Below the pieces are notes generated by a model, which made no database searches, was not told where the DNA came from, and saw only the letters and a list, made by a program, of their open reading frames with translations. From Dysidea avara (Eukaryota; Porifera; Demospongiae; Dictyoceratida; Dysideidae): a stretch of 64,000 nucleotides of DNA. Below, one piece after another: positions 13,082 to 24,041 of the stretch (position 1 is its first letter; every line of letters starts with the position of its first letter). The stretch spans positions 4,636,694 to 4,700,693 of the forward strand of contig NC_089285.1 of the NCBI RefSeq assembly GCF_963678975.1. Reading direction: 5' to 3'. Made by a program: the position numbers and the translations under genes.

Positions 13082-13257
13082 AAAAGTACTGAAACAAGCT
13101 GGAGTGGTGCACAATATTAAATCACAGTAAAAATATAAGAAGTCCCTACTGTGCTCAAGATAACATAATGGAAATTCACAGTAGGGATATAACACTTCTT
13201 ATTGTTTTACTGTGATTTAATATTGTGCACTACTCCAGCTTGTTTCAGTACTTTTTA
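13082..13257. mobile_element. Palindromic MITE, AAAAGTACTGAAACAAGCTG family
   Basis: The left arm AAAAGTACTGAAACAAGCTG is mirrored by CAGCTTGTTTCAGTACTTTT on the right, and TCCCTACTGTG/CACAGTAGGGA sits near the centre. Related copies are at 48191-49129 and 62846-63147, and a half copy is at 36470-36600. Confidence 0.75.
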
Positions 13258-13302
13258 TCGAAGTGCTTTATTCCCTACTCTAGTTGAAAGCTCCAAATTT
13301 TT

Positions 13303-13728
13303 ATGTACTTGTTTAATGGGTTAATGTCGTGCAGAGCATTCTCTCCTTCTCTAAGCCATTCTACCATCCAGATTTCTGACTTTAGTCATTTACCAAGCTC
13401 ATGTTTTTCTGTGCATCTGTTTACTTTGATATATTGTCTGGTTATCTCTCAAGGGAACTCAACTGACAGTACAATTGTGAATTTCCTTTCTGATTTGATG
13501 CCTGACATCTTCGAATGGAATACTAGCAAAGTTGAAAGCCTGTTTCTATTTTGTTGGAAATACTTAAGCCTGCCCCAAAGGCTTGAAATACAACAAACTC
13601 TATGTAGTGTATACAGTGAAGCCATCATCACCTTTGTCTGTATAGAAAATCTGATTGCAGTCGATTTCGGAGAACTTGACGAAGTTTACACAGTCCTAGT
13701 GGCTAGTACGTCACTGTTAGTAACGTGA
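13303..13728 (+). CDS. Possible exon or orphan open frame, unknown product
   Basis: This is a 141-codon open frame, long for this AT-rich DNA. The second half (SDLMPDIFEWNTSKVESLF onward) has natural-looking amino-acid composition and is preceded by a possible acceptor (CTCTCAAG at about 13455). No domain is recognised. It lies about 0.5 kb upstream of the notchless exons on the same strand, but nothing joins it to them. It could be a chance frame inside an old repeat. Confidence 0.2.
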   Translation: MYLFNGLMSCRAFSPSLSHSTIQISDFSHLPSSCFSVHLFTLIYCLVISQGNSTDSTIVNFLSDLMPDIFEWNTSKVESLFLFCWKYLSLPQRLEIQQTLCSVYSEAIITFVCIENLIAVDFGELDEVYTVLVASTSLLVT

Positions 13729-13971
13729 TTGGTCAGATCAAACATTTCTTCACATTGTCCTCTTCTCTGTCACTCTAATCCCATCAACCATACACCTTTC
13801 ATGAGGTGTCACAAAAAGACTCAGTCTAGTGGATTGCCAGTAAAGTGTGATGTCATTGCTTATTAAAGAAGGAACCATATGTTGTTGTCTGTTGACCATA
13901 TTTGGCTATAAACAGTATAATAGTGAACATCATGTATCTAGCTTCAAAATGACACAGTAGGATTTACTCCA

Positions 13972-14095
13972 AATACACTTAGGATTTACTCTAAATTAGG
14001 ATTACTCTAAATTTAGGATTTACTCTAAATTTATTAATCCTAATTACTCTAAATTAGGATTTACTCTAAATTAGGATTTACTCTAAATTTTAAGG
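13972..14095 (+). repeat. Short tandem repeat of AGGATTTACTCTAAATT
   Basis: About seven imperfect copies of a 15-18-bp unit lie directly upstream of the first notchless exon seen here. Confidence 0.85.
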
Positions 14096-14180
14096 TCTTG
14101 GTTGACATTTTCATGGAATTGCCCATATGCTGTGTGTCTGTATTTGCCAGACTCAACAAACTTGGTTGCTGTTATTGTAG

Positions 14181-14641
14181 TTCAGTTTGTTATTTCACAT
14201 GATGAGATCTCCTATGAATTTTTTTGTTGGTGATCATCGAATAGACAAGAGCCTGAAGGAGACACTGGAACAGTTAAAAGATGAGAAATACAGTACCAGC
14301 CACAGGCCAGGTTTAAGGTTAAAGCAGTGACGAGATGTACCACTAGTATACCAGGTATGTCTGTCTGTGTGTATGTAGATGTGTAGGTTACTTATTATAA
14401 TCAGTGATGTGTGTTTATGCTGGACTGGGATTATCATGTCATGTGTTTAGTTGTGAACATGTCCACATTTTGTGGGGAGTCTCAGAGGTGTTCCTGTTAG
14501 ACTATTACTACAGCTAAAAGTTCATACTATGAACTTGTATGATAAAGAGCACTTCATATTGATAGTGATTACTATGTTCCTGTTGTTACACACAGGTCAC
14601 AGTGAGGCTGTCATAGCAGTATCATTTAGTCCTGATGGAAG
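14181..14641 (+). pseudogene. NLE1: Notchless homologue (NLE1-like), N-terminal exons
   Basis: Exon 14181-14354 encodes the end of the NLE domain: MNFFVGDHRIDKSLKETLEQ matches the PLAFFVHDAEI region of animal notchless, and YQPQARFKVKAVTRCTTS matches its conserved IYQPQA block. The two halves are in different frames; one missing A near 14288 (GAGAAATACAG) would explain it, so there is a frameshift or a read error. Exon 14596-14641 (GHSEAVIAVSFSPDG) starts the first WD40 repeat, with AG and GTGAGT splice sites and a phase-matched join. Notchless is a WD40 protein that works with the Rea1/midasin AAA ATPase in maturing the 60S ribosomal subunit. The family assignment is firm; earlier exons were not found. 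Confidence 0.85.
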
Positions 14642-14748
14642 GTGAGTGTGTGTATAAGGACTTTATGAAATGTCGGAAGTTTATGTAGATGTGTGTATGC
14701 TAGAGTGTTAGTGATTGTAATTTCAGTCCAGCTCCATCCTTAGTGTTA

Positions 14749-14927
14749 CAATGGGCCTTATCCAAAACTACACGAAGCCATATAAGTACTGTATACTATC
14801 TGTTTTGTGAATGCTATACTTTTGTTAGGCGCAATCTGTGAATTTGCGCAGTTTATAAATTGCGCTGCGCATTTTGTGAATTCATAAAATGCGCAACAAT
14901 TTATAAATTGTTGCGCAGTTTGTAAAC
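14749..14927 (+). repeat. Left terminal inverted repeat of the giant element
   Basis: About 179 bp, matching the complement of 43317-44042 once the insertion at 43408-43968 is removed. The inner part is rich in short palindromes (GCGCAACAATTTATAAATTG), giving possible protein-binding symmetry. Confidence 0.7.
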
Positions 14928-15107
14928 TACCGTAAGAGCTGTGCATTGTATGAACATCAACTGGATTGTGGTCCATTCAGCGTACCACCATTATGATTCA
15001 AGTGCGTATCATAGCTGCTTTCAGGGAGGAATAACTGGCTTCTTTTACTACACCTTAATATATTTACTAGCTAAAGGGACATGGATAAAGACACATTTAT
15101 TATTATT

Positions 15108-15195
15108 TATTATTAGCGCTTTACAGTGACCAGCACTGAAGGTCTGACAGTAACATGTGCTGCAGCCTTAGGATTACCTAACCTACAAGGACTTA
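15108..15195 (+). repeat. Short dispersed repeat beginning TTATTATTAGCGCTTTACAG
   Basis: CAGTGACCAGCACTGAAGGT followed by CTGACAGTAACATGTGCTGC and a GGATTACCTAACCTA end. Copies occur inverted at 22655-22735 and diverged at 31617-31680, all inside the giant element. Two of the three have a TTA/ATT-rich run at the same end. Coding potential is not conserved, so a SINE-like unit is more likely than an exon. Confidence 0.6.
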
Positions 15196-16561
15196 GACAT
15201 TCTAGCTACATTGCAGACTATCTCTCCCTCCAAGGTTCCTTTGCGTACTTGCAGCTGGCCTGGATAAGGTACATACTGTCTTTCTCAGTTTTGCCCTCTA
15301 CTGCATACTACAGCATTTGTGGTAGCTAACAGGTTCATCTTGTTTTGATCAGCTGATATTGATGGGCACATGTACAGTCCAGCCTGCATGTATGTTTTTC
15401 TAGCAGCTGTCCAGCACAAACAATCACTGCACATGCATGCTCCACCAGTAATGAAATGTACGTATATCAGCACATAAGGTTTGGTGCATTGTAACTTGTG
15501 TCCCAACATCACTGACATCTTTAATGTCCAGTTTGACGGTAAGATACAAATGTGTATATGTTTACTTCATGGTACAAATGAGTACACAGAATGTGATGAT
15601 GTATATTGAATTGTTTGCTGAAGCAATTAATAGGTACATAATTATAATTTTTTTTGTGGCATAGTCTATCAAATGGTATGGTTGTACCGTTTAAGTAGGA
15701 ATCCACGTGAAATTTTTGCACGGTGCCCAAAATCCTGCCTTTAAAAATCATTCTAGAGATATCTTACAAGATGAAAATTACCTTTACGAAATAGTACTAG
15801 TCCATATAATACATAAAACAGCATTAAATACAACAAAACGCTTACAGGTGGCTGGATACAGAATTTTAAAAATCGCCAAAACTTTGAATTTTAGACTGAC
15901 TGCCTGACTGACCACAGTCACAAGCCTAGAGGCCAAACGAAGCAGTGCACAGCCACCGTTTTATGCAACAATAACAAACTCACCAGTGGAATGTGCCCTG
16001 ACGAGTGTGTGCCCTCTGCGCCTTGTCTTTTCTTTTAGCTTCAATCAGGCTGCTTGTCTCCTTCTTCATCCAACAAAACCATACCGAGGCATTAATTTTC
16101 CATATCAACACTTTCTTGAAGCAGCATAATAGATGCCACAAGATTATTTAAGGCGCTTAGACTACGCTACTGTACAAAGGAATAGATTATATTCCTTACT
16201 GATATAATCTATGACGGAGGGTACTATACGAAGGTGCTGGTACTAGATAGCTTCACGATAGGTCTCAAGATCATGCCCATTCTTCATTCTACGCATTATC
16301 GATCTATCCATTGAAACCAAGATGACACACCCCTTTTGCCCTAGCTGTGTTTCAGTGACCACACACCTTCAATTTGGAAGGCTGACTCGACATACTCTAT
16401 AATCGATCGAAACCATGCCCCTTTTTGGGCAAGCGAACATCTTGCAGGCTGCCTCGAGATACTCTAACACAGCAGTCACCCTAATAGAACAGTCGCATGT
16501 TTATAGCTAGCTGTGTATGCCTTAACAAAAAAACTAAAACTAATATTAAAGATTATAAATT

Positions 16562-16789
16562 TAAAAATAAAGTAGGCCGAATCCAAGCGATAAAAAGTAG
16601 TGGAACAAGAGAAGAACGATGGTAGCTATTACAGCATAACTCGGTGGGAAATTCCTACTTTGACATTGAACACAAAATAATGGCTATATCATGCCAAAGT
16701 AGGGATTTCTCACCGAGCTATGCTGTAATAGCTACCATCGTTCTTCTCTTGTTTCACTACTTTTTATCGCATGAATTCCTACTTTATTT
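16562..16789. mobile_element. Palindromic MITE
   Basis: Inverted ends AAAAATAAAGTAGG and complement; inner arms GCGATAAAAAGTAGTGGAAC mirrored on the right, including TAGCTATTACAGCATAACTC. It is 228 bp and non-coding. The plan resembles the AAAAGTACTGAAAC family, but the sequence differs. Confidence 0.7.
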
Positions 16790-16952
16790 TTTAATTTTTA
16801 ATATACTAGTCTTATTTCAATACATTTCATTTTAAACAAAGGGTAGTTGAGTTTCACTTAGTGGGTGGTCTGCGCAAACAGAGTAAAGTCAAATAGTTAA
16901 CTGAAAACAAGTGCTAGACTTCATGTATTCATCTGAACGTGCCCCCAACACA

Positions 16953-18210
16953 GGGGCGGATACAGCAGGGGTTACAATGGTTTCAGCTGATACCCCCTCT
17001 GAAAAACTGTGCGTGCCCCTAATTTATTTGCGATTTGTGTGAGTGATAAAATCACCAACAGTTATGCATAGTGTATCACATTGGGACCTTTTCTACTGGC
17101 ATTTCATACTTTTACCTTTGCAATCACTAAAAATAACATTACGGTGTTGAAGTGTGTTAAGTGCCTCTAAAATAATTATCAATTTAGTGGTGTTTTGATT
17201 ATTATGATTAGATACGGGTAAAGGCAAAGCCTGTATACCCGATCAATACATTAAAACATTATACATAAAATTAAATCTAAAATCTAATAAATAATTATCT
17301 AACAGCAATTTAAATGTGTTGATTGAAGTGCTTTCTACAACAGAGGTAGGTAAACTGTTCCAATCATCAATCACTCTGTTCATAAAGTAATTTGTTCTGC
17401 ATAATAATCTTGAATGTTGCTTGAACAGTTTAAACTGGTGCTCCCTGGTAGTAGTAGTAGTAATAGTAGTGGAGTAGGTGTATAAATTAGTAAAGTCAGA
17501 ACTGAAGTAGTCATTAAGAATTTTGTATAGAAAAATTAAATCACCCTTCTGGTGTCTATACAACAGTGATGGTAAGGATAGTATTGACAGCCTCTCAGTA
17601 TAGGATTTGTCATGTAATGATGGGAGGAGATGGGTAGCTCTACGTTGTACCTTTTCAGCCTTTCTCTGATCAAGGGTAAATAGTGGTCCCCAAGTGGCAT
17701 TACCGTATTGTTGAACTAGTGTGGTAAACAACTTAGACAACATGTCCAAGTCAAGATATTCAAAGGAGTTCTTGATCATGCCAAGTATTCGGTTAGCTTT
17801 GATTGTAACTTTAGTGGTATAATCATGAAACTTAAGCTTGTCATCAAAGAGAATTCCGAGGTCATTGTGGGATGTAACTGTGTCAAATGGAATTCCATTA
17901 AGGTAATAGAAGCCATGATGGTGAGTTGAGCCAAAATGGAGATGCTTACATTTGGAGATGTTAAAATTCAATTGCCAGAGTTATTACCATCTGTTTTACT
18001 TCAAAACTTTCTGCGAAGGCCTGGATCAACTATGAAACAATGTTTTGGAGTGATTTTTATGATTCACTATAGATCAATGCAATGTAGCTATATGCCACTG
18101 AGCTATAAGACTGAGTTAACAACCTCAGCTGGACTATTGCTGGTGGGATCACAGTTATTGAAAACTTCCTGAACCTGAAACCGTCTCTGAAAATTCCTAG
18201 ATCCGCCACT
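16953..18210. mobile_element. GGCGGATACAG-family MITE split by a retrotransposon
   Basis: The left part (GGGGCGGATACAGC..., GGTTTCAGCTGATACCCCCT) and right part (CTGAACCTGAAACC..., ending AGATCCGCCACT) together match the uninterrupted copy at 51055-51490. The interruption is the reverse-transcriptase fragment at about 17199-17997, flanked by TGTTTT(G/A) on both sides. Another copy is at 23686-24041. Confidence 0.75.
17243..17971 (-). CDS. 5'-truncated non-LTR retrotransposon, C-terminal reverse-transcriptase fragment
   Basis: A 242-codon frame with no internal stop carries WQLNFNISKCKHLHFG (just before and over the start), YGNATWGPLFTLDQRKAEKV and VQRRATHLLPSL. These are typical of the thumb/C-terminal part of jockey, CR1 or L2-type polymerases. 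The catalytic YADD half is missing, so the copy was truncated at insertion. The 3' end carries an ATAATAAT-type tail. Target-duplication-like TGTTTT flanks the insert, and the empty site at 51055-51490 confirms it. The intact frame suggests a fairly recent insertion; it cannot act alone. Confidence 0.85.
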   Translation of the reverse strand: MNFNISKCKHLHFGSTHHHGFYYLNGIPFDTVTSHNDLGILFDDKLKFHDYTTKVTIKANRILGMIKNSFEYLDLDMLSKLFTTLVQQYGNATWGPLFTLDQRKAEKVQRRATHLLPSLHDKSYTERLSILSLPSLLYRHQKGDLIFLYKILNDYFSSDFTNLYTYSTTITTTTTREHQFKLFKQHSRLLCRTNYFMNRVIDDWNSLPTSVVESTSINTFKLLLDNYLLDFRFNFMYNVLMY

Positions 18211-18607
18211 ACAACAATAATTAGGCCACTACACTTTGATTTCAGCCATGTTTAGCCAGTTACACAGCATTGCATGGGAAGCTCCTCTGGAACCATTCCA
18301 GTCATTACAGTAACAGTAAATACAGATAACTTCTGTTACATGTGTAGGGAAGCCATTACGTGAAGCTAGCTACCACAAATCAACATCTTCCACTGTCAGT
18401 AAAGATACATAAAGGAGGACTCAAGTAGGTCCATGATGTTCACATTATAAGTACTGCGGTATGCCAAATTAAGATACCAAGTGATGTTGAACAGTGAAGA
18501 AATCAGGGGGTCTGTTCCAGGTAGTTGTAAAGCTAAGTACTGTGTGAAAATACACATATAGGTAGCAGGTATGTCCAGGTTTGCCAAACAATATCCCTAT
18601 GTTGTCA

Positions 18608-20360
18608 AAAGTTGTCCTACAGTCCAAAGGTTCAACTAAAGGAGGTCCAGAGGTTGCTGTCTTCAAATCCCAATGTCCAGAGGTCCAAAGGTTCCATCAC
18701 AGGACTGAGGTATTATCCTTGCATTATCCCAAGGTCCAGAGGTTGCTGTCATCTAATCCCAAGGTCCAGAAGTCCAAAGGTTCAACTAGAGGACTGAGGT
18801 ATTATTCCTGCATTATCCCAAGGTCCAGAGGTTGCTGTCATCTAATCCCAAGGTCCAGAAGTCCAAAGGTTCAACTACAGGACTGAGGTATTATCCCTGC
18901 ATTATCCCAAGGTCCAGAGGTTGCTGTCATCTAATAGAGGCCCAAAGGTTCACTATAGGACTGAGGTATTATCCCTGCATTATCCCAAGGTCCAGAGGTT
19001 GCTGTCATCTAATCCCAAGGTCCAGAGGTTCAAAGGTTCACTATAGGACTGAGGTATTATCCCTGCATTATCGTTCAAAGGTTCACTATAGGACTGAGGT
19101 ATTATCCCTGCATTATCCCAAGGTCCAGAGGTCCAAAGGTTCAACTACAGGACCGGGGTATTATTCCTACGTTATCCCAAGGTCCAGAGGTTGTTGTCAT
19201 CTAATCCAGAGGTCCAAAGGTTCAACTACAAGACTGAGGTATTATCCCTGCTTATCCCAAGGTCCAGAGGTTGCTGTCATCTAATCCCAAGGTCCAGAAG
19301 TCCAAAGGTTCAACTACAGGACTGAGGTATTATCCCTGCATTATCCCAAGGTCCAGAGGTTGCTGTCATCTAATCCCAAGGTCCAGAAGTCCAAAGGTTC
19401 AACTACAGGACTGAGGTATTATCCCTGCATTATCCCAAGGTCCAGAGGTTGCTGTCATCTAATCCCAAGGTCCAGAGGTCCAAAGGTTCACTATAGGACT
19501 GAGGTATTATCCCTGCATTATCCCAAGGTCCAGAGGTCCAAAGGTTCAACTACAGGACCGAGGTATTATCCCTACGTTATCCCAAGGTCCAGAGGTTGCT
19601 GTCATCTAATCCCAAGGTCCAGAGGTCCAAAGGTTCACTATAGGTCTGAGGTATTATCCCTGCATTATCCCAAGGTCCAGAGGTTGCTGTCAACTAATCC
19701 CAAGGTCCAGAGGTCCAAAGGTTCAACTACAGGACCGAGGTATTATCCCTACGTTATCCCAAGGTCCAGAGGTTGCTGTCATCTAATTCCAAGGTCCAGA
19801 GGTTGTTGTCATCTAATCCAGAGGTCCAAAGGTTCAACTACAGGACTGAGGTATTATCCCTGCTTATCCCAAGGTCCAGAGGTTGCTGTCATCTAATCCC
19901 AAGGTCCAGAAGTCCAAAGGTTCAACTACAGGACTGAAGTATTATCCCTACGTTATCCCAAAGTCCAGAGGTTGCTGTCATCTAATCCCAAGGTTCAGAG
20001 GTCCAAAGGTTCACTATAGGACTGAGGTATTATCCCTGCATTATCCCAAGGTCCAGAGGTTGCTGTCATCTAATCCCAAAGTCCAGAGGTCCAAAAGTTT
20101 AACTATAGGACTGAGGTATTATCCCTACGTTATCCCAAGGTCCAGAGGTTGCTGTCATCTAATCCCAAAGTCCAGAGGTCCAAAGGTTCAACTACAGGAT
20201 TGAGGTATTATCCCTGCATCATCCAGAGGTTGCTGTCATCAAATCCCAGGGTACAGTGGTTCAAAGGTTCAACCATAGGACTGAGGTACGTATTATCCCT
20301 AAATTATCCAAATGCCAAAAGGTTGCTGTCCTTATATTTAAAGATCCTGAGGTCCAAATA
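18608..20360 (+). repeat. Left subterminal tandem array (CCAAGGTCCAGAGGT units)
   Basis: About 1.75 kb of tandem units roughly 60-90 bp long, built from CCCAAGGTCCAGAGG, GTCCAAAGGTTCAACTACAG and GACTGAGGTATTATCCCTGC blocks. The same blocks occur as reverse complement in the array at 40850-42240. Matching outer flanks (ATGTCCAGGTTTGCCA and complement) show that the two arrays belong to one inverted structure. The long open frames running through the array are by-products of its period. Confidence 0.85.
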
Positions 20361-22654
20361 AAGTGTATGTCATGCGTATGAAGTTTATATTGTTTTAGTT
20401 GATTTCTTGCATTTACGTTGTTTATAGATTATTTATATAATTGTATATATGTGATTCTAAATCTATATGCCACATGTCAGATAACCAGAAAGTGTAATAT
20501 AGCCATGTATTCAGTCACTTAAGTTATAATTGTAATTTAAAACAAATTGATTGTGGAGAGAATACAACTGACTATAAATCATTCATGTACAATGAAATGT
20601 ATAGTAGTAATTTTCTACATATAGCTAGATGATTTTAACTTGATCAACTCTTTGGCGTTGTGTAAATGGCAAATGTAAGTTAGGAAGAATGTGTATACAT
20701 GTTGGTTCATTCTCTTTGTCATCTTTCCAAAAGCTGACATCCATGAAAACGTCTGCTCACACACTTCTGTGTCCACCTAAGGAAATAAGCAGCAGGACAT
20801 AATAATGGTACTAGATAAACATTATAAAAATAAAAGAGAACTATATTTATTTTATCATTTTAATTCTCAATAATGCATGTCCTGCAGTAAATTGTAATTG
20901 TACAAATAAGGTGGTCAATCAAAGCATATAAACGTTATGTCTAGGGTGGTGGAGCAGCTAAAGCAGATGGGAACTTTAGAGATGGGGTTATACAATGACA
21001 TTTGAAGCAGTATTATGTTGATATTATGGGACTCTGAAAATCACAGCATACTTTTCAAGCTTTCTACTTATCCAATGCTATCAATTTTATTGAATCTTAA
21101 TAGAGATGTATGTGTGGAAATTTTAAAATATTCTATCCCTCATCAAGTACACTGACCTAAATAGCCAGGAATTATCAGCATACTATTGGTTGGTCCTGAG
21201 ATATATGTACTGTATAAGTGTATATATAAAATTTTAGTCAACTAAGAAGCAGCTCACCCAGATGCAATGTAACTATATACATAAAAGCAAAGCAACTCCG
21301 GCAGCCATGTGAAACACAGATATAATTGCTGCCCAGTGAACCAACACTGGGATGCCTGTGCACCACTCAAGCACGTATGCCTTGTGCAGGTAAATCCTCC
21401 TAGGGCGGGGCTAGTAATCTGCAGGAGGACTGTCCAGGTCTCATGGAGAGAGGTCACGGAACCCAAAGTTTCACAACAACCCCACCACCACTAAGCAAGA
21501 CAATGATAGTTGGGCGTTTGCTTCCCCAGGTATCCATCGATGTGGTTTCAAGGGTATTCTATCACATATTGAACAGTCATATTTGATTCCAGTAAATAGC
21601 GATTTAAGTAACAGGGTGAAAGTACAGGTACTGTAGTCTAACTTAACTAATTGTGATAGCTAATAATACAGCCATACAGGTAGGTGCCTGGGTATGGCAT
21701 ATAAGATACTGTGCTAGGTACGCATAGCAATTCATAATTATTAATGAGAAACATGGGAATGCTATGCTAATAATTTGCCAAATTTTATTTTTTCCAGCAG
21801 TGGTATTGTTTTTTTCCTCTAATTTCACTTGAAATCGTCACACACAGATCTCTATTCAGACTGAATGGATATGCATAGTTTCCATAAAATTATGGTCAGA
21901 TACAGGGTGGGTTTGACATGTCTACTGCAGTGATAGAATGATTTTATTGATTGACTCTTGTTCTTTAGTGATCTCAATTTCACACAATTACATTTTAAAA
22001 GTATTCTTATCAAAACAGCACAGTATAAGTACTGTTTAAGTAGGGATCGCCCCAAAACTGGTACACACCACCAAAAATGCCACCATTAAAAGTCATCAGT
22101 TACAGTTGACATTACATTTGTTTTGCCCTTAGTAAAATGGCTGATAGTTTGCACCCAAGGCACTTTTATGGTCACAAATCTTCATTGCACACCTTTATAC
22201 AGTGTACACTATAATAATGTGACTGGAATCACTGGTGTGGGAAAAGTAGTCTTATTGCCCATGACAATAAGCTTGAATTTTAGTCCCAAATGTATATAGC
22301 TACATTAATACACTAGTTATTAAATTTCACTCTCATAACCAGCCAGATTTAAGTGGTCTGCTTCTGTTGACTGTGTTTTCCAAGCACAGTGTGGTGAGCC
22401 TTTCTAAGTCCAGTGCCTTGATGAAGCTATGGCCAATCAGGAGGTGGCTATGTGTATGGCGGTACAGCTCCATGGTATTGGATAAATAAGTTTTCTTTGT
22501 ATCTTTAGCTAATTGTGGTCCCCATGACTTAGCCTAATACACACGACACATTCCTGTTTCATTATTTCATTAATCTTTTCCTTACTTTGGCCCTTTTTCT
22601 GTTACACCTTATTAACTATAAGTCATTGAAGTCTAAATCATTGTATTTAGGTTA
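20361..22654. other. Stretch without recognised gene, inside the giant element
   Basis: AT-rich DNA. A CG-richer patch at 21290-21500 has a minus-strand 70-codon frame with no recognised family. No exon of the neighbouring transposase was found here, so the transposase 3' end may be lost or unrecognised. Confidence 0.4.
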
Positions 22655-23685
22655 GGTAATCCAAAGGCTGCAACACAAGTTGCTGTCAGACCTTCAGTGC
22701 TGGTCACTGTAAAGTGTTAATAATAATAACCTTTTGCCCTCCTCTCCACCCACTACTGCTCACCTGATACAGTCAATCTGGATCAACCTTGGTAAAACCC
22801 ATCTAAAATGGCAGGAAACCTATCTATTGGCTACCTGTTCTTCAGTGGATCATTTAAGGAATTGGCATGAAGGCAAAACATGTGAAAATCTTGTGCACAT
22901 AGCTACAAGAATTGGTGAACTACAACACTCAAAACCGGTATTTCTTAACAGTTAATTGTAAACAGATGATACTACCAGTTATTACAGAGACAGTCTCAGA
23001 TGGAAATTTGGCATTTGTATATTAATAACGTCATACAATTCATATAACTTACATCATTAAGCTCTTCAAAATTGTTCGGATCACAATTTTCAGCACACCA
23101 CTTGTCAACATGTCCTCTCATGTGTAGCTTATCTATTACAATCTCTATCTTAGCCAGTGCAGCAGCAGCTGAAGACACTTCATTACGTTGGGAGTTTCTG
23201 GCATACTTTCTCAAGTGACATCCATCATCATAACATATAAACTCTATATTTAAATATAGAATATATTTGGGTTACATGGTTATGCTTGTTTATAGTGTGT
23301 AGCCTTATTAATTTGTTTTGCATGTCTGACAATTGATCACAACTGTATGGAGACATAATGGTGTGTACTAGTATTATTGCAAGACAGTCACATACAACCA
23401 TTATCTGTAATTCATGATGCATCAATTATTGTCAAGAGTGGTAATAGTAAAAGGCTTCATTACAGACCTACATCTTAAATGGTGCAGATAATGCAGAGTG
23501 GATTTTGATGTCTAGCTGGAATCTCTTTGACAAAGGAACTTGGAGGAAACTGGATTGGCACTAACAGGCTTGTAGCTAACCACAAATCAACAAACCACAT
23601 CCACCATTCTCTAAGCTAGTAAGTCATACACTAGTACCTAGCACCTTAAAGTAAATTACTTTAGAGTACAATTGCAAGCAGTGGT

Positions 23686-24041
23686 GGGTGTAGGGGGGTT
23701 GCAATAGTTACAGCTAAATCCCCCTCTGAAAATAGCACACGTTCCCCTAATATATTTACAATTCGTGTGGGTGATAACATCACCAAGAGTTATACATAGT
23801 GTATATATTATATTAGGACTTTTTCTACTGGCCAAACTTCATACTTTTCCTTTGAAATCACCATTACGACATTCAACAGCGGGTAGTTGCATTTTTCTTT
23901 GGTCTTTGACTTAAAACTAGGCTAAAGTTACTATTCCAGAGTGGAATTCCCCTTTCATAAAGTCTGGATCTGCCCCTGACAGTTATTAAAAACTTCCTCA
24001 ACCTGAAACCCCCACTGAAAAACTAGATCAACCACTGACAA
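23686..24041. mobile_element. GGCGGATACAG-family MITE, diverged copy
   Basis: The ends GTGGTGGGTGTAGGGGGGTT and CCCCCACTGAAAAACTAGAT resemble 51055-51490. It lies in the transposase intron between 24268 and 23243. Confidence 0.65.

Noticed and set aside
14749-14927. Target-site duplication for the giant element
   Set aside because: Flanks (left ...TTAGTGTTA, right GGTTCTTTT...) were compared at several possible borders; none gives a convincing direct repeat, so none is claimed.
18581-20361. Several overlapping 60-178-codon plus-strand frames (repeating LSSNPKVQKSKGSTTGLRYY)
   Set aside because: They are translations of the tandem array; their periodicity follows the DNA repeat and no real protein is implied.
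21290-21500. tRNA-derived SINE head (TGGTTCACTGGGC-like box on the minus strand)
   Set aside because: No A box at the right distance, no cloverleaf and no tail could be made out.
22734-22955. Plus-strand 73-codon frame (LIQSIWINLGKTHLKWQETY) as a gene
   Set aside because: No family match and no supporting splice sites. I also tried the opposite strand as the transposase 3' exon, but the expected end motifs were not present.
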